Source: Candidatus Eremiobacterota bacterium
GTDB lineage: Bacteria > Vulcanimicrobiota > CADAWZ01 > Ess09-12
Assembly: GCA_031082125.1 (NCBI GenBank)
Contig: JAVHLM010000029.1
Span: 65,478 to 109,810 of the forward strand
DNA length: 44,333 nt
Direction: 5' to 3'
Shown here: one piece after another, positions 15,769 to 23,661 of the stretch
Position numbering within the stretch: the first letter of the stretch is position 1
Layout: every line of letters begins with the position of its first letter
Notes under the pieces: generated by a model
Seen by the model: only the letters and a program-made list of their open reading frames with translations
Told to the model about the DNA's origin: nothing
The model's database searches: none
Position numbers and translations under genes: made by a program

Positions 15769-17115
15769 ATGGACAGCATTCAAAGAGCAGCAGCAAGTCA
15801 GCCAATGGTGAATCTGGGGACCCCGTCTCAGGTGGAAAAGAAGGAAGAGCAGCCGGCTCAGGCAGGGGACAGCGTACAGCTCGGCAAGTCCCGGCAGAAT
15901 GAGCAGCCCAAGGCGAAATGGCTCATCATGAACTATGTCGCCGCCGACTGCAACCTGGAGCCTTACCAGGTGCGCAATGTGGACAACATGGAGCTTGCAG
16001 GCTCCGATCCCACCACGCATATCCTCACGCAGCTGGACAGGGGCCGCAATCCCAGCGACATAGACGGGGGATGGGCAAACTGCCGCCGGCTCTATGTCAC
16101 CAAGGACGAGGTGCCTGATCAGCTCGGCTCCAAAACGCTCCAGGACATGGGCGCCGTTGACATGTCCAACCCCAAGACCCTTACCGATTTTATCGTGTGG
16201 GGCGTGAAAAACTACCCCGCCCAGAACGTGGCCCTTATTCTGAACGATCATGGCGGCGGCTTCACGGGAGCCATGGCCGACGACAGCGACGGCGGATTCA
16301 TGAGCACGCCTCAGCTCAAGCAGGCCCTTGCAGATGCCGAGGCGATCACCGGCAAGAAGATTGACATCGTGGGCTTTGACGCGTGCCTGATGGCCGAGGC
16401 CGAGGTAGCCCACGAGCTCAAGGACAATGCCAACATCCTCCTTGCATCGGAAGAGAGCGAATCGGGCCCGGGCTGGACCTACAGCCCCATGCTCGGCGGC
16501 AAGACCCTCACCGAGGCCCTCGAGAGGATGCGCCTGATGAAGCTCGATGCCACACCCGCAGAGTTCGCGAAGATCGTTGTCGATGTGAATAAGCAGCACA
16601 ACGATGACATCCCGACGTTCTCTGCCCTCGATCTCACCAAAATGAACGAGTTCACAGGCTCGGCCAACACCCTTGCCGAGGCCATCATCGCCTCCAAGGA
16701 CAAGACCGCCATCAAGAGCGCAATCAAGACCGCTGAGAACTACGGGAGCGGCTACACTCCCTATAAGGATCTCCGCGATGCCTACGATATGGCCGACAAA
16801 ATTGTGAAATCCAAGTCCATCACCGATGAAAACGTCAAGAACGCCGCCAAGGGGATGATGGAAGCGGTAAATACCATGGTCATTGCCAACGAGAGCAACC
16901 CCCAGAGTTACCCCGATTCCCACGGCATATCAATCTACACGCCCACCACGGTAGGCGCCTCCGGCCCGGGCTACGGATACAAGAACCTCGGATTCGCCAA
17001 GGACACCAAGTGGGACGAGATGCTCTCGTCGCTCAAGGGCGACACCGGGGCCATGCAGCAGCCCGAAGAGGTCACCATCTGGCCTGACGGCTCAATGAGA
17101 CCCCACAACAAGTAA
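15769..17115 (+). CDS. Clostripain-family (C11) cysteine peptidase
   Basis: The 448-residue protein carries the C11 signature: catalytic His in LILNDHGGGFTG at about residue 161 and Cys in DIVGFDACLMAEAEVA at about 206, followed by ASEESESGPGWTY. These enzymes cleave after basic residues and often self-process. There is no signal peptide; instead the first 50 residues are a hydrophilic, Gln/Pro-rich tail with a GDSVQLGKS element shared in style with other proteins here. The start follows a perfect AAGGAGG. A strong terminator follows. Confidence 0.9.
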   Translation: MDSIQRAAASQPMVNLGTPSQVEKKEEQPAQAGDSVQLGKSRQNEQPKAKWLIMNYVAADCNLEPYQVRNVDNMELAGSDPTTHILTQLDRGRNPSDIDGGWANCRRLYVTKDEVPDQLGSKTLQDMGAVDMSNPKTLTDFIVWGVKNYPAQNVALILNDHGGGFTGAMADDSDGGFMSTPQLKQALADAEAITGKKIDIVGFDACLMAEAEVAHELKDNANILLASEESESGPGWTYSPMLGGKTLTEALERMRLMKLDATPAEFAKIVVDVNKQHNDDIPTFSALDLTKMNEFTGSANTLAEAIIASKDKTAIKSAIKTAENYGSGYTPYKDLRDAYDMADKIVKSKSITDENVKNAAKGMMEAVNTMVIANESNPQSYPDSHGISIYTPTTVGASGPGYGYKNLGFAKDTKWDEMLSSLKGDTGAMQQPEEVTIWPDGSMRPHNK

Positions 17116-17130
17116 CCAGGTGCACGACAT

Positions 17131-17160
17131 AAAAAAAGAGGGCAAAAGCCCTCTTTTTTT
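17131..17160. terminator. Bidirectional intrinsic terminator
   Basis: A perfect 13-nt inverted repeat, with arms at 17131-17143 and 17148-17160, encloses an AAAA loop. Its A7 and T7 ends give a T-run on either strand. It serves the C11 protease gene and the convergent M3-like gene, whose TAA stop (17161-17159) lies at the edge of the stem. Confidence 0.93.
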
Positions 17161-19219
17161 ATTCCCCCAGCTCATGCAGGGCTTTCTCCGAGGCTGAGAG
17201 GAGAGGCTCAGGCGAAATGGGCGCCCCCACGGCCAGGCGCATCCAGAGATCGGGCGTGAGGCAGCCCTGGATGCACATGCGCTCCATCTCGGCGGCAAGG
17301 TCTTTCCCTTCGAGATACTGCCCGAGCTGGAACTGGATCAGGTAGCCTATGGGGTAGTTGGGAAGATAGAGATCCCTGTATATCATGTGGGAATAGACGG
17401 CAAGCAGGATTGAATCCCTCTCGCCCAGCACAGGGGCAAAATAGGTGTTCCATACTTCCCTTGCTATGGCAATGACGGCTTCGCCGATCTCGGCCTCCGT
17501 TGCCGAGGGATGGTCGTACATCCAGTGCCAGGCCTTCATCGAGACCAGGGAGACGCCTGCTATCTCATAGGTGGACCACAGCGTGTCGAGGGTGGCAAGG
17601 GCTCCCGCTCCCGCCGGCGGGGGAGCCTGCCCCAGCAGCTCGCGGTCATGGGTTTCGAACAGAAAGGCAAAGGCCTCGGTGAAGGCGGTGTTCGGCACGC
17701 CCGCAAGGAGCGTGTGATCTATCCCGTTGAGGGAAAAGACCTGTTCGACAGAGTGGCCCAGTTCATGCATGGCCGTGTTGAAACCCTCGTAGTTCATCTT
17801 CCCCGCGACAAAGGGCGTGCGAAGGTGGGCGCAGTCGGAGCGCCTTTCGGCCCCCGAGGAGTGGCCCGCCCCGCGGGCCGGGTCCACCACGATATGGGAG
17901 GCCAGAAACTCGGCCTTGTCCCTGGTGAAGCCCAGCTTACGGAGCAGGTGGGGAAGATCGGCCTGGAATGAGGCCACCGTGGGATAGCGTGCCTCGACAA
18001 TCCCGTCGAGCTCTTCGGCCCCTGTGGAGCTCACGGGCCTCAGGCCGGGATACCATATGTCGAAAGGCCTGAGCTTCCTCCCAAGGCGCTTTTCTATAAG
18101 ACGGGCCGTTCTCTTTACCTGAGGCGATGAGAGGACCTGCACCAGGTAAGACTCCACAACGCTCTCGGGGATCTCCATCTCCACCTCGAAAGTTCTCTTG
18201 ATGAGGGTGGGCCTTTCCGGCACGAAGGGATCCACGAGCTCTGCGGACTTGAAGATTTCACGCAGGTGGTGATACCTCCCTTTCGCTTCGGGTTTTCCCT
18301 CAACTGCCCGGCCGTCCTTGTAAAGGATATTGCCGTAAGGATCCCATTCGAAGGCTTCGCTGTTGACGATGGCCCCGGGGATCTCCTGTCTTATGATGCG
18401 CTCCATCACTTTCACGATGAGCTCCTGGCGCGCCATGCCGTCTTTATCGCCGTAAAGCGACTTCAGCTCGTCGCGGAGGCCCCAGTGGCTTATAAGCCTG
18501 AGGTCTTCAGGGAAGGGATGGCTTCCCCCCGGCATCCTGAGCTTCCCCATATAAATCTTGTAATTGTAGACATAATCCTGAGCCTTGGTATAAGCAAGGC
18601 TTACCTTGGCGCTCACCGACGCCGGCACGCGGGTCATATAACGGTCAGAGAGCCTCGCCTCCGCCCACTGCCGCCTTGACCACCGCGGCCCCTCGCGCTG
18701 CAGCTCTTCAAAGGCCACCGGCGGGAAGTTGAGGAGAATGGAAAAGGCTGTCTTCGTGGAAAAAAAGTCATCACTCAGGTGTGCCGTCGTGGAATAGGAG
18801 GAAAAAAGCCTGTCTATGGCCATGATAGGGCCCTTGTCGAGCTGCACGGCCTCGTTGAACTGCCTTGAGATCTCATGAAGACAGCCGTCAAGGGTTTCAA
18901 GGTTCTGCTCGCAGCGGGCCAGGAAACGCTCTCTCTCCTTTTCATCGGTCACGAAATTATCCAGGCAGAACTGCGTGAAAGCACCGGAATCGCCGTCATC
19001 ATGGCGCCAGAGACGGGCAGCGGCAGCAACGCCTTTCCTCACGCGCGGCGATTCGCCTTCCGCCTTGGCGGCAAGGCTCTTCACGGTACTCTCGATGACA
19101 GGCTGAGTGATGAAAGCCTGCGAGTCACTGCACCATCCCGGAGGCGCAAGCATGCAAAAAAAAGCGGCAAATGCGGCAAGAGTCCCTCTCAATTGCCTGA
19201 ACGAAGCTCTCTGATTCAT
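17159..19219 (-). CDS. Secreted M3-like (thimet/oligoendopeptidase) zinc metallopeptidase
   Basis: The 686-residue protein starts with a signal peptide (about 30 residues, hydrophobic TLAAFAAFFCMLAPPGW). The gluzincin motif HELGH occurs in FNTAMHELGHSVEQVFS at about residue 483, with the third ligand Glu in TAFTEAFAFLFE about 30 residues later, as in family M3. The helical, charged body is typical of oligopeptidases that trap short peptides. Most M3 enzymes are cytoplasmic; the signal peptide suggests a periplasmic or extracellular role. A GAGG site precedes the ATG by 8 nt. Confidence 0.82.
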   Translation of the reverse strand: MNQRASFRQLRGTLAAFAAFFCMLAPPGWCSDSQAFITQPVIESTVKSLAAKAEGESPRVRKGVAAAARLWRHDDGDSGAFTQFCLDNFVTDEKERERFLARCEQNLETLDGCLHEISRQFNEAVQLDKGPIMAIDRLFSSYSTTAHLSDDFFSTKTAFSILLNFPPVAFEELQREGPRWSRRQWAEARLSDRYMTRVPASVSAKVSLAYTKAQDYVYNYKIYMGKLRMPGGSHPFPEDLRLISHWGLRDELKSLYGDKDGMARQELIVKVMERIIRQEIPGAIVNSEAFEWDPYGNILYKDGRAVEGKPEAKGRYHHLREIFKSAELVDPFVPERPTLIKRTFEVEMEIPESVVESYLVQVLSSPQVKRTARLIEKRLGRKLRPFDIWYPGLRPVSSTGAEELDGIVEARYPTVASFQADLPHLLRKLGFTRDKAEFLASHIVVDPARGAGHSSGAERRSDCAHLRTPFVAGKMNYEGFNTAMHELGHSVEQVFSLNGIDHTLLAGVPNTAFTEAFAFLFETHDRELLGQAPPPAGAGALATLDTLWSTYEIAGVSLVSMKAWHWMYDHPSATEAEIGEAVIAIAREVWNTYFAPVLGERDSILLAVYSHMIYRDLYLPNYPIGYLIQFQLGQYLEGKDLAAEMERMCIQGCLTPDLWMRLAVGAPISPEPLLSASEKALHELGE

Positions 19220-19534
19220 GGAACGAACCTCACAATCTTTTGATGGGCATTGATGCCGGCACTCTCATAAGCCCCCCGGACCCTTCTGCCGAGAATCCCT
19301 TCATCTCTGCACTGCTGGAGAAATATCAAGGATCACATGCTTTTCCACTGAAGGCCATTTTCCTCCACGTCCCCTCATCCCGCAATGAGGAGCGTTCATG
19401 GATAGCCTTCCCTTTCCAAGAAAAAGAGGGAGAAGAGACTATGGCATAAAAGAATCACCTTTGGAGCAATCGAGCCCCCCGTAACTCTTCACCATGGCTT
19501 GATGCTTATCTCTTCTGACAAAGAAGGAAAGGCG
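19220..19534 (+). other. Intergenic stretch without a convincing gene
   Basis: The 315 bases between two divergently transcribed genes contain a 69-codon frame (19240-19449, TTG/ATG start). It has no ribosome site and no recognisable family, so I do not call it. No hairpin with a T-run and no consensus promoter was found by eye. The region must hold the promoters for both flanking genes. Confidence 0.5.
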
Positions 19535-20587
19535 ATGCGCAGGCGTTTTCAATCTCTCAGAGTGAGGCTCTTGCAGAGGCCTTCATATCTAGGCCTTTCG
19601 GCCGAAGATTTCTCCTTGAAAATCTCGGGGGCAAAGGAAATACTTCGCTCCTGCCGGCTCTGCCCGAGAAGGTGCGGAAAGAACAGGCTTTCCGGCGAAA
19701 GGGGGTTCTGCCGGCAGAGTGAAAAAGCGGCGGTTGCGGCGATTGTGGCCCATCGCGGTGAAGAGCCGCCCCTTTCGGGAAGCGGCGGGGCGGGGACGGT
19801 ATTTCTGGGAGGATGCACCATGGCGTGCATCTTCTGCCAGAATTATCAGATAAGCCATTACGGCGGGACCTGCCACGAAATGCCTCCCCGTGACCTTGCC
19901 GCCGGTTTTCTTGACCTCGAGGGGCAGGGATGCCACTGTATCGAATGGGTGAGCCCCACGCCCCATATCCCCGCCCTCATTGAAGCGCTTGCAGAAGCCC
20001 GTGGCATGGGACTCAGCCTGCCCGTGGTCTACAACACCAACGGCTATCTCTCCGCGGAGAGCCTTGAACTCCTTGAAGGTATTGTGGATGTGTACCTTCC
20101 CGATATGAAATATGCATGCGGCTTGCAGGCGCAGGAGCTTTCAGGCACAGCGGACTATATTTTTCATAACAGGCTGGCGGTAACAGCAATGTACCGCCAG
20201 AGAGGCCCGCTTGTATCCACAGCAAGGGGCACAGCCGCCAGAGGGCTTCTCGTGAGAATTCTTCTCCTTCCCTCCCGTCTTGAAGGCGCCGAAGAGACTC
20301 TTGCCTGGATAAGGGATGAGCTGGGAACTGAGGTGCCCCTCTCCCTCATGAGCCAGTATCTCCCCCTTTTCAAAGCCCGGGGGAACCCTCTGATGGGAAA
20401 ACCCCTGGAGAGGCGAAGAAAGGGGGAGATCATAAAAAAGGCCCTTTCCATGGGGTTTTCCAATCTCTATGTCCAGGGGAGGAATACAGGCCGCCTCTTT
20501 ATACCTGACTTCACGAAGACCAACCCTTTTGAAAGCGAAGAAGAGAGGGAGGCCGCCGGCTCTCCCCTCTCTCCTGATCGGGCATGA
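19535..20587 (+). CDS. Radical SAM protein, PflX/COG1313 type
   Basis: The ATG at 19535 follows GAAGGAAAGG and is preferred over the in-frame ATG at 19499. The 350-residue protein has an N-terminal Cys cluster (CRLCPRRCGKNR, later GFC) and the radical SAM motif CTMACIFC (CX3CX2C) at about residue 92. The NYQISHYG, PTPHIPALIEAL and VVYNTNGYLS blocks are typical of the PflA-like family known as PflX. Members are presumed glycyl-radical activating or related enzymes, but the substrate is not established. No glycyl radical enzyme is nearby. Confidence 0.85.
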   Translation: MRRRFQSLRVRLLQRPSYLGLSAEDFSLKISGAKEILRSCRLCPRRCGKNRLSGERGFCRQSEKAAVAAIVAHRGEEPPLSGSGGAGTVFLGGCTMACIFCQNYQISHYGGTCHEMPPRDLAAGFLDLEGQGCHCIEWVSPTPHIPALIEALAEARGMGLSLPVVYNTNGYLSAESLELLEGIVDVYLPDMKYACGLQAQELSGTADYIFHNRLAVTAMYRQRGPLVSTARGTAARGLLVRILLLPSRLEGAEETLAWIRDELGTEVPLSLMSQYLPLFKARGNPLMGKPLERRRKGEIIKKALSMGFSNLYVQGRNTGRLFIPDFTKTNPFESEEEREAAGSPLSPDRA

Positions 20588-20593
20588 TAAAGC

Positions 20594-21070
20594 TTATTTT
20601 CCCGGAGCCACAAGCTCTTTCATTGCGCCGTATACACCGCCTGCCGTGTGGCACCATAAGCCGCATGCAAGCCCTCCCGCAATGGCGCCGGGCACTCCCA
20701 GCGCTGTTCCGCCGAAAACAGCACCTGCCACGCCGAAGGGTATCGCAGTCACGCCGGCAATTCCTGCCATCTTGCCGTAAAGATTGTCCTGGACATTGGC
20801 CACGCCTTTGACAAAGCCCTTGGCAAGCCGGTATGAGCCTATCCCGATGCCCTTGGCGAGAAGCACTCCCCCCTTGAAACCGAGTTCGGCGGTCTTGCCA
20901 AGGCCCCAGAGCACGTTCTTCCCTACCTTGTGGAGGGTTGATTCCTCATGCGAAGGCTCAAAGGAGTCCTTCGGCTGAGCGGCTGCGGGATTTGACGGCT
21001 CTTCCCCTCTCGCGGGAAGAGGCTGCGCAGTTCCAGAAGTCACCTGCACCGGCTGTGCGGAAATATTCAT
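20594..21070 (-). CDS. Glycine-rich hydrophobic protein with disordered N-terminus, unknown function
   Basis: The 158-residue protein has a Pro/Gln/Ser-rich N-terminus (starting MNISAQPVQVTSGTAQ, then KDSFEPS). Long glycine/alanine-rich hydrophobic helices follow (IAGVTAIPFGVAGAVFGGTA, PGAIAGGLACGLWC) that could insert into membranes as hairpins. This resembles glycine-zipper proteins in general, but I recognise no family. A GGAGAG site precedes the ATG. It shares N-terminal style with the C11 and S51 peptidases in this window. Confidence 0.7.
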   Translation of the reverse strand: MNISAQPVQVTSGTAQPLPARGEEPSNPAAAQPKDSFEPSHEESTLHKVGKNVLWGLGKTAELGFKGGVLLAKGIGIGSYRLAKGFVKGVANVQDNLYGKMAGIAGVTAIPFGVAGAVFGGTALGVPGAIAGGLACGLWCHTAGGVYGAMKELVAPGK

Positions 21071-21145
21071 TCTGTGGCTCTCCTTTCACGGGGAAAAACA
21101 TCGGGAACATGGACTTTGAAGTACCTCGCCAGTTCCCTTGAAAAG

Positions 21146-21154
21146 ATTATAGCA
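21146..21154 (-). promoter_or_regulatory. Extended -10 promoter candidate for the 158-residue gene
   Basis: On the minus strand TGC precedes TATAAT about 75 nt upstream of the start codon, forming an extended -10. No convincing -35 is present. Confidence 0.4.
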
Positions 21155-21195
21155 CCTGGTCAAGGGCTTGTGAGTGACTATTTTGTAACAGATGC

Positions 21196-21225
21196 TAAAA
21201 AATTGTAAATAATCGGGCGAGCCCG
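21196..21225 (-). terminator. Intrinsic terminator after the HD-GYP gene
   Basis: On the minus strand the near-perfect hairpin CGGGCTCGCCCG (21225-21214) lies about 20 nt after the stop codon. It is followed by an AT-rich tract ending in a T6 run. Confidence 0.45.
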
Positions 21226-21243
21226 TTCATATGGCGGAAACCA

Positions 21244-23631
21244 TCAGTCCTTGAACTTTTCCCGTACTTCCAGGATTGTATCGAAGGATTTCATGAAAGC
21301 CTCGACGACGGTGGGATCGAAATGGGTTCCACTGTCTTTCTTTATGATCTCCACGGCCTTTTCGACAGGCATTGACTTCTTATAGGGTCTTACTGACACA
21401 AGGGCATCAAAGACGTCGGCAATGGCAGTGATACGCCCCTCAAGAGGGATCTCCTCTCCCTTGAGCCCCTTGGGATAGCCGTTACCATTCCATTTCTCAT
21501 GATGGCTCATGGCTATTATGGATGCCATGGAGATCACATCTGAGTCGGAGCCCTCAAGTATCTCTGCACCGATTGTCACATGGGCCTTCATGATCTTCCA
21601 TTCCTCTTCGTCCAGGGGGCCCTGCTTGAGGAGAATACTGTCAGGCACGCCTATTTTCCCCACGTCATGCATGGGAGCGGCATGGAGAAGCTTCTCCATG
21701 AACTCCCTGTCCAGGCCCAGGGCCTGCGCCACCGTGTAGGAATAGTGGCCGACGCGGAGCACATGAAATCCCGTGTCCTCGTCCTTGAACTCCGAGGCCC
21801 TTGCAAGGCGGTAGATTGTCTCAAGCGACGCTTTCTGGACCTGCCTGAGAGCGTTGTCAAGGTCCCTGGTCCTGTCCCTCACCTTCCCCTCGAGGTCCTG
21901 GACAAGCTCGAGGTTCTCTATGCTCAGCGTATAAAGGTTGTAAAAGATATCAACCCACTGGGACTCTTCCTTTGTCCATTCCCTGGCGGTCTTGAACAGG
22001 AATACCAGGGCGCCCAGCACGTTCTCCCTGCCCTTGAGGGGGTACCAGTAAAGAGAGGTGACATCAAAAATCTTCGCCACCGTCGAGAATACCTTACCCT
22101 TTGGCGTGGAGAAGCTCACATCGGGCACATGGAGCGGGGCTTCCAGGAGACACCCTTCCTCAACTTTCTTCACGTTCATGACAAGCTGCCCGAAATGCTC
22201 GGCCGCGATTCCTGCCGATGCCATAAGATCCGGGTTGTGGATGATTCCCTGCGACGTGACGACAAAAGGGATAAAGGCCTTCTTTGTAGGCTCGTAAAAG
22301 TAATGCATCACGCCGTCCACGTCAAAAAGCACCCTTATGGTCTCAAGAACCTGCCTGAGCACATTCTTGCTCGAGAGGGAGAGATCTATCACCGAGGCCA
22401 GTTTCTTCGTAGCACTCCAGATGGTGACGATGAAGTTGAACCTCGTATCAAGCACGCGGTAAACCTCGGCATTCTTGAAAGCCCTCGCCGCCTCATAGAT
22501 GACAGACTTGAATATGCCGAGCTTCTCCTCGGCGAAAGCCATCCTCTCGCAGCTCCAGAGGCACAGAGCGCCATAGACCTCTTCGTCAAGGGTAATGGGG
22601 GCATAGAGAGCGGACTTCACCTCGGTGGAAGAGCTCAGGGCAGAAAAGCGCGGGTCACCTGCAAGATTATGAACGATAACACTCTCGTTCTTCGTTATCA
22701 CAATGGAGGGAATAGAGCCGGCAAGGTCATTGAGCTGCTCCTCCATCTCTCTTTCATAGGGCCCCTTGGCCGCCACGCAGGAAATCCTGTTCCTCTCCTT
22801 GTTAAGCAGAAAAACTCCGCCGGTCTCGAAGGCGAGAGAATCCCCGAGGTGCTCTATGAGCTGAAAGCCGATGACGCTGCTGTCAAGCGTTTGTGTCAGA
22901 TCGAGGGTGATTTTATGAAGGGTTTCCCTCAAGGCGACCTCTTCCTTAAGCTTCTCCCTGATTTTCTCGATTTCTTGCTTCTCCTTTTCAACCTTTTCCT
23001 TTTTTGTACCCGTTTCCGTGAGAGCCTTCTTGAGCATTTTCGTCTCTCCGTCGATTATCAGGAGCTCCTTGTTGAGCTCTTGGCGGAGCTCCTGACTGAG
23101 CTTCTGATGGAGTTCCTGACGGAGCTCCTGGCTGAGTTCATGACGGCACACGCGGGAAAAGATGCTCGTCACTATCCCTACGGCAAGATATGAAGCTGCG
23201 CTCACTATAAAGAAGGGATTCTGGAGAAAGGCAAAAGACCTGGAAGGGAGCCAGGCGGAAACCCCTTCCATAACGGCCATGACACAGGCAAGAACGATAA
23301 CCTCGGCAGTCGGCAGGCAGAAGGCCGTGCCTATGAGCAGCACTATCATCATGAATACCATCAGCTCCCTGACAGGAGAAAAAGAAGAGATCCAGGAGAG
23401 ATCCATCACAAAGATGAGGATACTTATGAAAAATACCGAAGGCTCCACCTTGTCGCGGGTCTTCGCGGTGGTCAGGATAACGCAGATGGCCAGGGCAATC
23501 GTAAGGAGAAAGGCCAGGAGGGTAACGTTCTGCCGCCCTCCTTCGGTCAGAAAAGCGGGAAGGCCTGCCAGCAGCAAGGCAAGCCACATAATTACCGCTA
23601 CCCGGGCCTTTCCTGTGCTAAAATAGTCCAT
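21244..23631 (-). CDS. Membrane HD-GYP phosphodiesterase-like protein with GAF domains
   Basis: The 795-residue protein begins with about six hydrophobic segments (residues 10-165), followed by an unusual tetrapeptide-repeat helix (about 165-195) and a charged coiled coil (to about 240). Two GAF-like regions follow (about 245-395 and 415-575), then an HD-GYP domain with HDVGKIGVPD and SHHEKWNGNGYPKGL. HD-GYP domains hydrolyse cyclic di-GMP, and the key HD and GYP residues are present. It probably senses a signal at the membrane and lowers c-di-GMP. The ATG follows GGGAGGAG. Confidence 0.9.
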   Translation of the reverse strand: MDYFSTGKARVAVIMWLALLLAGLPAFLTEGGRQNVTLLAFLLTIALAICVILTTAKTRDKVEPSVFFISILIFVMDLSWISSFSPVRELMVFMMIVLLIGTAFCLPTAEVIVLACVMAVMEGVSAWLPSRSFAFLQNPFFIVSAASYLAVGIVTSIFSRVCRHELSQELRQELHQKLSQELRQELNKELLIIDGETKMLKKALTETGTKKEKVEKEKQEIEKIREKLKEEVALRETLHKITLDLTQTLDSSVIGFQLIEHLGDSLAFETGGVFLLNKERNRISCVAAKGPYEREMEEQLNDLAGSIPSIVITKNESVIVHNLAGDPRFSALSSSTEVKSALYAPITLDEEVYGALCLWSCERMAFAEEKLGIFKSVIYEAARAFKNAEVYRVLDTRFNFIVTIWSATKKLASVIDLSLSSKNVLRQVLETIRVLFDVDGVMHYFYEPTKKAFIPFVVTSQGIIHNPDLMASAGIAAEHFGQLVMNVKKVEEGCLLEAPLHVPDVSFSTPKGKVFSTVAKIFDVTSLYWYPLKGRENVLGALVFLFKTAREWTKEESQWVDIFYNLYTLSIENLELVQDLEGKVRDRTRDLDNALRQVQKASLETIYRLARASEFKDEDTGFHVLRVGHYSYTVAQALGLDREFMEKLLHAAPMHDVGKIGVPDSILLKQGPLDEEEWKIMKAHVTIGAEILEGSDSDVISMASIIAMSHHEKWNGNGYPKGLKGEEIPLEGRITAIADVFDALVSVRPYKKSMPVEKAVEIIKKDSGTHFDPTVVEAFMKSFDTILEVREKFKD
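23059..23143 (-). repeat. 12-nt tandem repeat encoding a QELR-type tetrapeptide helix
   Basis: About seven imperfect 12-bp units encode ELSQELRQELHQKLSQEL and following units with a strict four-residue period (Leu every fourth residue). It lies just after the last membrane segment of the HD-GYP protein. Confidence 0.8.
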
Positions 23632-23661
23632 ACTCTCCTCCCTTGCAATGAGTCTTGAGCG

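Noticed and set aside
15730-16923. Minus-strand frame of 397 codons
   Set aside because: It is the antisense of the C11 peptidase gene; no motifs of its own.
19240-19449. 69-codon frame between two divergent genes
   Set aside because: No ribosome site and no recognisable motif; left as intergenic.
21580-23193. Plus-strand frame of 537 codons
   Set aside because: It mirrors the HD-GYP/GAF gene on the opposite strand, which has clear domains.
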